60,000 nucleotides of DNA. Origin: Tubiluchus corallicola. Taxonomy: Eukaryota > Priapulida > Priapulimorpha > Priapulimorphida > Tubiluchidae. The notes below the pieces were generated by a model that was not told the DNA's origin, made no database searches, and saw nothing but the letters and a program-made list of their open reading frames with translations. The stretch covers positions 64,001 through 124,000 of the forward strand of contig JAQGDQ010000076.1 in NCBI GenBank assembly GCA_030141605.1, written 5' to 3'. The translations under genes and the position numbers were made by a program. Of the stretch, positions 1 through 9,250 are shown one piece after another (the stretch's first letter is position 1; every line of letters starts with the position of its first letter).

Positions 1-475
1 TAAGCGACTAGTAAGCTTTTGGTAACTGTGAAGGATATCACGTTAATTCACTGGAATTTTCCCAAGAATTTATTCAGTACAGGCTGTATAATCTAATCCG
101 TTTCTCTAAACTAGATATAGCCATTTCTAGTTCAAATTTTACCTTGCTCATACGTTAGCTTTGCTGCTTGTTTATAAAATCAAGTTGTGAGAAAAATATT
201 TTGTCCGGGTCGGGCAGATAGCTGGTTCAAGGTCGCCAAAACTTGAACGTGGTTTCGCAGCAGTTATAACAGCAGCGAAAACGGTTTAATAAGATTATTT
301 TTCCAAACTTGCTTTTAACATTTCGCATAAATTATTTTTGCCCTGCCAAAAAGTCGGTTGATAGTAGCTAACGCTGATGCGTAAAGTGAGAGTGAGTGAG
401 AGTGGTTAAACATAGATTTACTCCTTACTTTGTGTACCTACTTGGCAGTCTGTAGTCATCTTGCAAAGTATAAAA
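1..475 (+). other. Leader/5' non-coding part of the retroelement
   Basis: No coding signal is seen upstream of the gag start. The stretch has an AT-rich first half and a mixed second half ending in GAGTGAGTGAG-type purine repeats before the gag ATG. It may hold the end of a 5' LTR and the primer binding site, but I could not place either. A TGG at about 222 followed by TTCAAG is only a weak primer-site candidate. Confidence 0.35.
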
Positions 476-3400
476 ATGTCTGATGTTAGATACAAACTTT
501 CAGAGTTAATGACTCTTAATAAAGAGCAGTTGCAGAATATTGTAGCAGAACTACATCTCTTAGTCGACCCTACTTCGAGACGGGCTGTTTTAATTACTGC
601 AATTCTCAAGGCCGCGGGTTGCCCTGAAGAGGGAAAACGTGATGAGGGTGCAGAACTTGACACTTTCGACGCGGGTATGAATCAGCCTTTACTATGCGCG
701 GAAGCCTCTGACCCGACAGAAGCAGCAAAAACCCCTGATGTCAGTGTGAAACCAAAACATATGATAGTTACAGAGCAGTCGCCAACGCCGACTCCTCGTC
801 GTAGAAGAACTACAGAGAGAATGACAGACGTCACCTTAGAGTCTCTTTCTACAGTTAACGAAGCTGCTGCTCAAACATTTCTGCAAATTCGACGGTTAGA
901 AGCAGAAACTGAAGCAAAAAAGTTACAATTAGAGCATGAGCGCATTATGGCCGAGATGGAGTTACGTAAACTTGAATTGACCGCTGCCAGTCCGGTCAGT
1001 CAGTCGCCAATGATGTCACAGGCCAGTCCTTTCTATAGTCGTCAAGCGGACTCTACCGTTGACAAATTAAAGCTCATGAAAATACGTCCCTTTGATGAAA
1101 CCAAGGACGATATACAAAAGTTTCTTGATTGGTTTCAAGCTTGTGCTGCTGCAAACAATATTGATAGAGCAGACTTCGCGGCGTGTATTGGCCCATCTTT
1201 GTCTGGCCGAGCAGCAGACGCTTTTCAGCAGATTCCCGAGTCTGAGATGCGGAACTACACGTACGTTCGCAAAGCTTTGCTTGGCGCGTATATTCTAAGC
1301 AATGACGTTTACCTGGAGAGATTCCGCGGTACAATAAAGCTTAAGAATGAAAGTTATCGCCAGCTTTTCAGACGCTTGGATAATAGTTGGCGCGACTATC
1401 TTGAAGCCATACAAGCTGAGACTTTTGAGGCTGTTAATGAAGCAGTAGTAATTGAACAAGCGCTTAGTTTGATGCCACACGATTTGGCCACTTGGTTAAA
1501 GACGGATAGCATCAGGACAATTGAGAAGATGGCCCAACGGGCAGATCAATTTGTCGCAGCGAGACAAATCACTTCCCTTCCTGGGAAAAATGTTTATTCA
1601 TTTAAAAAGACTGGTAAACCCAATGTTGCCACGTCGCAAGGTGGAGGCGCGAGCAATACAAATATGAGCCAGAATCTTGCAACCAAAATGCATTGTTACG
1701 CATGTGGAAAGCCTGGTCATAGGCGCAGCGAATGTCGATCGCGTTTGGGAACTGAACACGTCATGCGACCTGCTAATGCTGCTGTATTTGGTAAACCTGG
1801 CAAACAATTGTTTAGCACACCGGAAATAAAGATGCCAAATAATGATGATGATTGGCATCACGTACCTGGCCGAAAACAACCCGTTGGTTTTACAGCAAAA
1901 ATTAACGGTTACGTGGTAAAAGGTCAAAGAGACACTGGAGCTGGTGTAAGCATGTTACATGCTAAATTCGTTCGCGCTAATCAGTATTTAAATGAACTCC
2001 GACACAAGTTCGTATGCGCGTGCGGTGATATGAGGCAAAGTAAATTAGCGGAGGTTGAAATTATTGGGCCTGGCTTCTCTGGTATTCTGACTGTAAGCGT
2101 AAGCGATAATTTACCTGTTGACTTTTTACTTGGAAATAATTACGAGTCAGCGTTAAAGCCATTCCCGGAGAATGCTGAAAAAGCTTCAAAATTTAATAAA
2201 GAAGTGGGTAAATACAGCGTTAAACCAAAGAAGAATGCTGCAAGTAAATCACAACCGAAACAAAAGCCTCAATCAGCGACAGATGTGGAGTCAATTTATG
2301 CAATAACTCGCTCGCAGGCTGACAAGCTAGAAGCTCAAGTCAAGCAGGACACGCTGTTACAACAGCAAGTATTTGATTCGTCAGCATCAAACGATGGCCT
2401 AGCGGTTAAGGACTCGCCTGCTGAAGATCAGAAACAGCTTCTTGACGTCACAATTGAACAGATCAGCGAAGAGCAAAAAGAGGATGTCACTATACGTAAT
2501 ATTATTGATAACGCGTGCACAGAAGAAGAGGCATATAAATTAGGCAAAGGGTACTTTTTGCGCGGAGGTGCGTTATTCTATTTATCTAAAGGAAAACAGC
2601 ACCAAGCACCTAGGGAGCTGCTTGTACTACCCAAATTTCGCCGCAAGGAAGTTTTACAACTTGCGCACGGAAGTAAATTAGCCGGACACTTGGGCATAAA
2701 CAAGACAACTCAGAGAATTCTTCAAGAATATATATGGCCTCGTCTTAAACGTTCCGTAAGGGAATATTGTCGTTCCTGTCTGACGTGCCAGAAAACAGCG
2801 CGTTCACGCCGAGCAGACAGAGCCCCTTTGAAACCGTTACCTATTGTAGACACGGCATTTCGTACCATAGGGATGGACTTAATTGGGCCGCTTGATCGTA
2901 CACCTTCTGGTAATCGTTGGGCTTTAGTAATAGTGGACCATGCAACACGTTATCCGGACGCATATCCGCTAGTAGATATACAGACTGTCACCGTGTTAAA
3001 TGCACTGCTGAAATTCTGTTGTAGATACGGCATCCCTCGCCAAATATTAACGGACTGTGGCACCCAGTTCACTTCAAACTTGACCAAAGAGCTGGAGGAT
3101 CAGCTCGGTGTCAAAGGTATTTTCACTAGTCCATACTCACCTTCAACGAATGGACTCGTCGAGAAATATAATGACACGCTAAAGAAGTCTATTTTACGCC
3201 TAACACAAGATTTCTCGTCTCTTCCCTGGGATCTCGCAATTGATTATGTGCTTTTCTCATACCGTGAAGTTCCACAGGATTCCACAGGGTACAGCCCAAA
3301 TGAACTTGTCTTTGGCTACCCAGTACGTGGTCCGCTGACCATGCTTAAAGAGCGATGGGGTTGTTCCAAACCGCCAAGTCTTGAAGATGTCGATGAGTAT

Positions 3401-3745
3401 GTTGCACGAGTTATTAATGCATTAGAGACATCGACAGAAGACGCTCATAAATCGCTTCAGGAAGCCAAATTATCCCAGAAACGCTGGTACGACCGGGTGT
3501 CAAAAGAAAGAAGTTTCGAGGTTGGCGATAAAGTGATGGTTCAGAGGATGAGGAAAGGCAAAAAGATGCAACCAGGATGGAGAGGCCCATATCAAATAAC
3601 AGACAAAGTATCCGATTGGACTTATAAAGTTTGTTTTGGCAAGAAGGGTAGACGGAAGGACACTAGAATTGTTCATATCAATAAGCTTAAGCAATATGTG
3701 GACAGAAAGGAGTCCCTGATCCTTAGCAATGAGCTTGGACAATGA
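476..3745 (+). CDS. Gag-protease-integrase polyprotein of a Gmr1-like retrotransposon
   Basis: The uninterrupted frame from the first ATG (476) gives 1089 aa; an in-frame TTG lies 15 bases upstream, but the ATG is the natural start. In order there are: an N-terminal helical segment; a charged coiled-coil-like stretch (about 860-970); a retrotransposon gag region (about 1065-1565); one CCHC zinc knuckle of the form C-x2-C-x4-H-x4-C (about 1693-1734); an aspartic protease motif DTGAG (about 1930); an integrase HHCC zinc domain (about 2665-2790); an integrase core with Asp in MDLIGPL (2875), Asp in TDCGTQF (3052) and Glu in NGLVEKYN (3163); and a C-terminal GPY/F-like module (GWRGPYQI, about 3578). 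No RT lies between protease and integrase. Intactness over 3.2 kb suggests a fairly young insertion or retained selection. The transcript would normally come from the missing 5' LTR. Confidence 0.88.
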   Translation: MSDVRYKLSELMTLNKEQLQNIVAELHLLVDPTSRRAVLITAILKAAGCPEEGKRDEGAELDTFDAGMNQPLLCAEASDPTEAAKTPDVSVKPKHMIVTEQSPTPTPRRRRTTERMTDVTLESLSTVNEAAAQTFLQIRRLEAETEAKKLQLEHERIMAEMELRKLELTAASPVSQSPMMSQASPFYSRQADSTVDKLKLMKIRPFDETKDDIQKFLDWFQACAAANNIDRADFAACIGPSLSGRAADAFQQIPESEMRNYTYVRKALLGAYILSNDVYLERFRGTIKLKNESYRQLFRRLDNSWRDYLEAIQAETFEAVNEAVVIEQALSLMPHDLATWLKTDSIRTIEKMAQRADQFVAARQITSLPGKNVYSFKKTGKPNVATSQGGGASNTNMSQNLATKMHCYACGKPGHRRSECRSRLGTEHVMRPANAAVFGKPGKQLFSTPEIKMPNNDDDWHHVPGRKQPVGFTAKINGYVVKGQRDTGAGVSMLHAKFVRANQYLNELRHKFVCACGDMRQSKLAEVEIIGPGFSGILTVSVSDNLPVDFLLGNNYESALKPFPENAEKASKFNKEVGKYSVKPKKNAASKSQPKQKPQSATDVESIYAITRSQADKLEAQVKQDTLLQQQVFDSSASNDGLAVKDSPAEDQKQLLDVTIEQISEEQKEDVTIRNIIDNACTEEEAYKLGKGYFLRGGALFYLSKGKQHQAPRELLVLPKFRRKEVLQLAHGSKLAGHLGINKTTQRILQEYIWPRLKRSVREYCRSCLTCQKTARSRRADRAPLKPLPIVDTAFRTIGMDLIGPLDRTPSGNRWALVIVDHATRYPDAYPLVDIQTVTVLNALLKFCCRYGIPRQILTDCGTQFTSNLTKELEDQLGVKGIFTSPYSPSTNGLVEKYNDTLKKSILRLTQDFSSLPWDLAIDYVLFSYREVPQDSTGYSPNELVFGYPVRGPLTMLKERWGCSKPPSLEDVDEYVARVINALETSTEDAHKSLQEAKLSQKRWYDRVSKERSFEVGDKVMVQRMRKGKKMQPGWRGPYQITDKVSDWTYKVCFGKKGRRKDTRIVHINKLKQYVDRKESLILSNELGQ

Positions 3746-3968
3746 TGGAACAAACTTGAGTGAAGTTCTAGCATATGGCGTTGATGAAGATGTTGAGGAA
3801 GATGACATGTATGATTTGGCAATAATAAACCTCGGCAAAGGAATAGTAGAACCTGGAGGTCTCCCAGATTATGCTTTTTTGCCAACGGCCATTGCCACAC
3901 AGTCAGTAAATGATGTCACTTTACCAGACGATCTATCAGAGCAACAACGCACAGAACTTCGTTTTTAA
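3729..3968 (+). pseudogene. Start of the second pol ORF (pre-RT linker), truncated
   Basis: An ATG at 3729 overlaps the end of the gag-integrase ORF by 17 bases in the +1 frame, so the product could be made by frameshifting or re-initiation. It encodes 79 acidic residues. The last residues before the stop, and a short continuation in another frame, resemble the conserved segment just upstream of gypsy RT domains (a run resembling 'LSEQQRTELRF' then 'NKYPEMFTDFPP'). The catalytic RT palm, including any YxDD box, is absent; the sequence jumps straight to the distal RT end near 4020. The frame breaks at about 3968. Confidence 0.6.
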
Positions 3969-4019
3969 CAAGTATCCGGAAATGTTTACGGATTTTCCGC
4001 CTACGTCCTCAGCAGAAGA

Positions 4020-4632
4020 AGCTACAACAAATATGTGATTTTCCACGGCCACAAACAAAAACTCAAGTACGTAGATTCCTAGGAATGGTGGGCTTCTACA
4101 GACGTTTTATCGAGAACTTCAGCACTATCGCTGCACCTCTGTATTCTTTAACAGAAAAATATTCCCCCACTCAAGTACCTTGGACAGAAGCTTGTGAGAA
4201 GAGCTTTCTTACCCTTCAGAATGCTTTAACTTCTGACAGTGTTCTACATTCCTCTGATTATTCGAAACCATTTATCCTAACTACAGATGCCAGCTTTGTG
4301 GGCATTGGTGGTGTACTCACACAAGATCGTATGAATGGCTTGGGAGAAGTGCCTATCACATATGTCAGTCGTAGGCTTACACCCACCGAAGTCAGATATT
4401 CTGTAGTTGAATGTGAACTTCTGAGTGTTGTATTTTGCATGCAGAAGTTAAATTACTATTTAGAAGGCCGCCAGTTTACATTGCGCACTGATCAAAGAAG
4501 TTTGCTTGCGCTCAGAAAAATGCTTAAGAATAACAATGTGTCACTGGGCACTCATTCTTTCAGAATATTGCTTTACAATTGAGCATATTGCTGGCGCTCA
4601 AAACCTTGTTGCTGATGCCTTAAGCCGGAAAT
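4020..4632 (+). pseudogene. Distal RT/connection and RNase H remnant of the retrotransposon
   Basis: Translation shows the gypsy RT thumb/connection motif (RRFLGMVGFYRRFI, about 4060-4110) followed by an RNase H domain: TTDASFVGIGG (first Asp, near 4280), VECELL (Glu, near 4410) and TDQRSLLAL (second Asp, near 4490). The open frame 4085-4582 then shifts; the usual RNase H end (HIAGAQNLVADALSRK then stop, 4577-4632) lies in another frame. Roughly the first three quarters of RT are deleted. A single RNase H without RT cannot support retrotransposition by itself. Confidence 0.8.
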
Positions 4633-4940
4633 AAATATAAAGCGTCAGAGTATGAAATGCTCAACAAGTTGTAGTACTTTTTCAGTGCTTAAACAAGTTT
4701 TTTTTTGGTGTTATATATCATATATTTGTTTGATGATACATTTGTGGTGTATGATGTAATGATCAATTTGCTTCTTTTTATCTTTGTTTTGTCTGAGTTG
4801 AAAAATATGTAATAACTCAGTGAGCTACAAAGTCGTTACTTCTATTCATGTTTGTCATTGCATATGTATGACGTTATCGTATCTTGGCAGTGAAAAATGT
4901 TACGTTTCGTAATCATGATCTTGAAATATTTAATATTCTT

Positions 4941-4960
4941 TAGGGGAAGGCTCTGTGATG
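4941..4960 (+). promoter_or_regulatory. Candidate polypurine tract and 3' LTR start
   Basis: A short purine run (AGGGGAAGG, 4942-4950) ends just before TGTGATGG at 4954. It lies about 320 bases after the RNase H stop, where a plus-strand priming site and an LTR beginning with TG are expected. No matching 5' LTR is in the window, so this is positional inference. Confidence 0.35.
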
Positions 4961-6022
4961 GTCCCCCATCCAGCAGATTACTGCAACTAATTATTTTTCA
5001 CTTTAAATATTTTTCTTAACGGTATCACGAATTGTTTACCTAATGATTGATAATATTGATGTATTGATTTTTATGTTCCAATCTTGTGCTGCCATCTTTA
5101 GTCAAGAGTAGCATTATTTTCGATGAAGTTATCATTAAATGAAGCCTTTTTCTGTTAAGCTACCTTAAATATGTAATTAGGCAGAAGAAGATGAAATTCG
5201 TTTCGTTTCAACATGACTTGTATTTTTCAAGCGAAAATACGTTTAGCAACAATTTTTTCCATGATAATATTATGCCCGTGTTTGAACAAATGTGAAAGCT
5301 TCGTCGCTGTACTACTGAGGTCACTTCACCCAGAACTCGTTTCTGATTGGTCGGCTAGCTTTCGAGGGCTGGATATTAGACATATTGGCCTACGTGGCGG
5401 GGAGAGTAGAATGGCCGTGTTGAAAAATGGTCTGATATAACTATATCATGGTTTCTTTTACGATGATTGAACAAGAAAATGGATGGTTTGTTCATTACTA
5501 TGTTCTTTTTATTCATTGGTGAACGCTGTTCCTCTTTTGTTGGTGAAACCTCGTCAGTTACGCAACTGCTGAGAGACATTTGTTAAATTAGGCATTCGTT
5601 ACATAGCCTAATCACCTCCTCGTTGGATAAAGATATTGTCACCTTTGACTTCACGTTCGATGATCTAAATCGCTTCCGTTCTGTGTGGGTACTCGGAGGA
5701 GATGATCTTCTCATTATCCGATCTCCAGAGACTCTACTACGTGTCCGGCCTGTTGGAGCGAAAGCTGCGTAAACCGAATTCTGCTGCATTAACACAACGT
5801 GCGTGAGGAAGGACCGGTCCTATCCAAGTACTGGAGGAGACCTCGCCTTGTATGCAGGACGTCACGTGAGCGCAAGAAGTATTACAATGTTGATATGTTA
5901 CTATGTTATTTGTCAGCTAAATTAGACTGATTCATTGCAGTAACGATGTGGATTTAATTGTTTTACTCAGGTAACGATAATTACTTAATGCCTAATATGG
6001 GCACATTATGTTCAAATGTTAC
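4954..6022 (+). other. Possible 3' LTR and flank; one coding-like stretch
   Basis: The first part could be a 3' LTR (see the polypurine tract), but its right end is not recognisable. It contains an inverted CCAAT box (GATTGG near 5345) and a TATA-like string (GATATAACTATA near 5434), which would suit an LTR promoter. From 5592 to 5772 a plus-strand frame of about 60 codons reads with coding-like composition (centre about 5640-5760, rich in Asp, Leu and Arg) and ends in TAA. It follows an AG but has no ATG. I do not recognise its product. Confidence 0.3.
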
Positions 6023-6916
6023 AACTCCCAAATGACAGTTTTTATTTTTCAGCTGTTATGCTGTTAGTACACAGATACTGTTTAGATGCCGCACATGCTG
6101 TGTGGCTGATAATTTTTCCAATGGTATTATAAGAAGTGAATACAAGAAGCGTTTAACAAGCAAAAATCAACCAGAAAAACCTCCTTGTCGAATGTGTGCA
6201 AAACAAATACCGAAATACTAATAGCATCAATTTTAATCACATATTTGTATTTCGTATGTTTTCTTTCGTATTTTTGCCTTTTTAAAATAGACTGTTCATT
6301 GTGCGAGTAAGCAGAGCAGTTCAAATCTTGAATGTGCTAGCGAGAATGTCATTAACATTGTAACATGTGAGTGAAATTTTTTGGCATTTAGATACTTCTC
6401 TGACAATGAAATTAATTTAAACTATGTTGTAAAAATTACAATTTTGTGTAAGTGGGACATTGCTTACTTCACATCAACTCAGAAGAGATACAAGATTTCA
6501 TTAATAAAGTTAGGTGCTGTAAATGTAGAAAGCTTAGTTTAACAGCCACAAACGACTTCTGCCTATCTTTGGACAGATTTACTGCATTTACGAAGTAGTT
6601 TTCCCGGCAGCTACCCATCTGTATACTAATCAGGCGTGGTGTCCTTTAAAATTCATTAGATTTTAAATTATTATACAGTAGAATGTTAGACAATTTACAA
6701 ATTTAAGGTGTTACTCTTATATTAAAGTGATGCACAAAATCCAATGTTTACTACAAAAAAATCTCACTGTTCACTAGATAATTTCTGCAAAAATGTATTT
6801 ACAAGAAAGCAGTTTTTGGTGTTAGTTTTGCAAAATGCCATTATGACAAAATGTCAATCCACTTACGTATCCTGGTCTATCAAATATATTTACCAGTCTA
6901 ACTCAGTTTATCTTAC

Positions 6917-7068
6917 CTGTGATTCAGTTCTTCCTCGGTTTCGTACACGTCAAACGGACGTAGTGATTCGCTGAGCTGCTTGCTGAGTTCCAGTTCATAT
7001 GGTTCCGGCATGGAAAGACTGATGGCCGATGTTAAACCCAGAGTTGGGGTTTGCTGAGCTAAATTCAT
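6917..7068 (-). pseudogene. Orphan inverted copy of poly(A) polymerase coding exon 1
   Basis: On the minus strand the 152-base segment from ATG (7068) to an intact GTAAGA donor (6916) encodes the same 50 residues as exon 1 of the poly(A) polymerase gene at 15307-15458. At least two codon differences are synonymous (Leu CTG/CTA near the 3' end; Leu CTG/CTT near the middle). No downstream poly(A) polymerase exons follow on this strand, because the retroelement lies there. It can therefore only be an orphan exon, or the first exon of a truncated or chimeric transcript. Promoter sequence upstream is duplicated too, so transcription is possible. Confidence 0.85.
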
Positions 7069-7624
7069 GCTGAGACTATTGCTTATGTTACACAGGTTGG
7101 AAATTTTGGAATCCAACTTGCACCTCTGGGATTTCTCACTCAGATCATCCAAATATTAATCACTTTAAAAAAAAGAAAGAAAAACTTTAAGTCACTGAGT
7201 GATAAAAATAAGAGAAGACTGATATGTTTATAACTGAAGGTACATAGCAAGATAGAGATTTTCTGTCATCTAAAGTTGGCATGTTATTACATCTGAACAT
7301 ATAGTTTGTTCAAATTGTAATGTTTGTATAGTTTATTCAAATTAATAGTACATCCAGTTTCTTAATTTTAATTTTACTTTAATAAAGGGTAGTTACAACT
7401 TCCATCTTGTTAAATTATAAAATAGGACAAATGCAAAATAGGATTATTCTATTATTACGGTAAGCAAAAGGAATTTAGATAAACATTTTTTATGCGATAA
7501 AAAATACCGATGATCGTTAGAGAAAAGATGTATAGAGAAACTAGTCAAAACTGTCAGATTAAGATGGACTGTGTGAACAACAGAAATAGCAGTGAAGAAA
7601 TTAATGATGAAGGGATTGCATTAG

Positions 7625-7915
7625 CAAGTTGGGAGTTTAAATTTGCAGTCTAACGAAGTAGTCAAGAGAAGTGACTCGAGTGAAGATTTTGGGCAAATTG
7701 AGAATGACAGTGGAATAGGAAAAGCAGTGAGCATACCGAATGAACATGATAAAGCTAATCAGTTTAGCGCAGGAAATAGTGATATGTGCTCTAAGTGTAG
7801 TGTGAAATGGATTGGGTATGGGTCAATCCAGTGCTTTGATTGTAAAGCTTGGGTTCATTTTTGTGATGTACTGAACTTCCAGTGGATGTTTTATAGTGCA
7901 GAACCTCAAGTTTGA
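7625..7915 (+). pseudogene. PHD-like zinc-finger fragment, probably LINE ORF1 remnant (left copy)
   Basis: An open frame of about 96 codons without an ATG (it opens after TAG at 7622). It ends with a Cys/His cluster C-x2-C...C-x2-C...H-x2-C spread over about 30 residues (near 7788-7863), as in PHD fingers of some non-LTR retrotransposon ORF1 proteins. After the cluster the family-like continuation appears in another frame, which suggests a frameshift. It is oriented like the LINE endonuclease/RT remnants in the adjacent spacer, so it may be that element's ORF1. It diverges from the neighbouring antisense poly(A) polymerase exon, about 0.55 kb away. Confidence 0.5.
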
Positions 7916-8077
7916 TGGAGTGGCTTACATTAGAAAAATTAATGTGTTACAATGTGTTTGGATTTAAGCATCCTTAATGATTAACGTTTAAAGATCATAA
8001 TGCTTTATTAAAATAAAGAAATTTTACTTTATAGATACTTTGTTGTCTATATTGCATAAATTATAAAATTAAAAACA

Positions 8078-8445
8078 ATTTCACTCAAATAAATTCAAAT
8101 GTGGCTGGATATTTTGGTTGAACGGGCCTGGAGAACCTAAAACTTTGCAGTGGTCAGCACTGAAGATATGCTGCATTGTTGTGAAAAGCACGTCACAAAC
8201 TGCTATATAAATGAAATTTTCGCTTTATTTAATTACTTGAGGCAAGATTTGTCAGCAGTTTTGGACATCTAGGAGAACAGAAAAGGTAAACAGATAAATA
8301 CGAGTAAAACCTCTGAAAAATGCTAGCGAAAATTATCTGAAATTTTGGCCACGAAATTTAATAAATTTCGCCAAAACCAAAACCGAAAGTGCAATTATCG
8401 GCAAACCGAACCGTAAATTTCATTTCAGTAACATCCCTGGTACTA
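8078..8445. repeat. hAT-like terminal fragment
   Basis: The segment contains GGCAAACCGAACCG and CCAAAACCGAAAG motifs and ends with CATTTCAGTAACATCCCTG (to 8439), the complement of a CAGGG-type hAT terminus. The opposite terminus and a target duplication were not found. No coding potential is seen. Confidence 0.35.
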
Positions 8446-8592
8446 ATAAGTAATATGAGAATAAATATAAGAATGAGGGTGGTGTATGCTCTGCAAGAAT
8501 GTAGAACAGAACATAAAATTACTAGGAAAATGTATGCTGATACTGTTCACTACTGATACAAGGTTCACTTTGCTAAGACGAATTGCCAAAAG

Positions 8593-8856
8593 GTGTTGTT
8601 GGTTGGTGATTTCAGTGCCAAAGTGGGAAGTGTTATTCAAGGAAATAGTGCTGAAGTAACATGGCCTGGTGAAGAACTTTTGAAGGTGCTTAACAAAGAA
8701 AATTTGTCACTTACAAACTCAAAACAATGTTGCTATGGATTATGGACTAGCGGACAAGACGGTAAAAAATCAGTGAGAGATTTTATAATGATGGATGAAA
8801 CTGATGCTGTCAAAAAGAAGAGCAAAAATTATGGGGCATATACAGAGTTGATATAA
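8593..8856 (+). pseudogene. LINE endonuclease domain fragment
   Basis: This is 87 residues with the APE-type GDF-x-AKVG motif near the start and a SVRDFIMMDE segment near the end. The SDHN-equivalent (TDHN, near 8878) follows just after a frame break. The N-terminal third of the endonuclease is not recognisable and no complete domain can be made. It belongs to the decayed LINE of the spacer. Confidence 0.65.
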
Positions 8857-8897
8857 ATGCAGCAGATAAAATTATTACACTGATCATAATATGATTA

Positions 8898-9250
8898 CAC
8901 TCAATCTCGGTTTGCCGGACAAAAGCGGGAGACGTCGGTCCAAATTTGCCGACTGTCCGTATTTTCCTATACTAAACTAATAGTACAGTAGGCGTCATGC
9001 ATTAGAATCATGGTAATGTAAAATCAATCAACTAATTGTCTGAGAAACGTCTAATATGGGCCGCAGAATTATATAAAAACTGCCGGTAATTGACTCAAAT
9101 AACTTTGCATAATTGATTCTATATTTTTATACATAGAGATATACACATGGTTACACTGATGTACCTGGTGTAAACAAAGTGACAGCCTGCCAACTAGCGG
9201 TCAGCTCTTGAAATAACGGACTGTGTCCATATTATGCGGGACATTTAAGA
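8898..9250. repeat. Transposon-derived insertion related to the pogo-like element
   Basis: It lies between the LINE endonuclease end (TDHN motif) and the pre-RT region, where a continuous LINE is expected. It contains TACAGTAGGCG (about 8981) and a block around 9050-9125 (GGTAATTGACTCAAATAACT and neighbours) that closely matches 10700-10760 of the 770 bp element. It is therefore a diverged relative, probably nested in another repeat whose ends I could not define. Confidence 0.5.

Larger units (their letters stand above)
1..4953 (+). mobile_element. Decayed Gmr1-like Ty3/gypsy LTR retrotransposon (internal part, left end outside the window)
   Basis: The domain order on the plus strand is gag, zinc knuckle, aspartic protease, integrase with a GPY/F-type tail, then a short linker ORF, the last part of reverse transcriptase and RNase H. 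The domains look Ty3/gypsy-like, but integrase precedes RT/RNase H as in Ty1/copia elements. That combination is known from Gmr1-like elements of deuterostomes. The RT core is missing and frameshifts break the downstream part, so this copy cannot make an RT. No pair of long terminal repeats is visible: the left edge is cut by the window, and bases 1-460 do not resemble the 4954-5900 region. A purine tract near 4941 followed by TGTGATGG is a candidate polypurine tract and 3' LTR start. Confidence 0.8.
6023..8077 (+). repeat. Left arm of a 2.1 kb inverted duplication
   Basis: This segment is the reverse complement of 14301-16404. The match starts at AACTCCCAAATGAC (6023) and ends at AATTAAAAACA (8077). 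The arms differ by scattered substitutions (about 1-2 percent by eye) and by one indel: about 49 bases present in the right arm (about 15787-15838) are absent here near 6590. The arm carries an antisense copy of the first poly(A) polymerase coding exon, about 0.9 kb of its intron 1, its upstream region, and a PHD-like LINE ORF1 remnant. Confidence 0.95.

Noticed and set aside
6127-6324. Matching short frames in both arms (6127-6324 and 16104-16385)
   Set aside because: They are mirror images caused by the inverted duplication, inside poly(A) polymerase intron 1; no protein resemblance.
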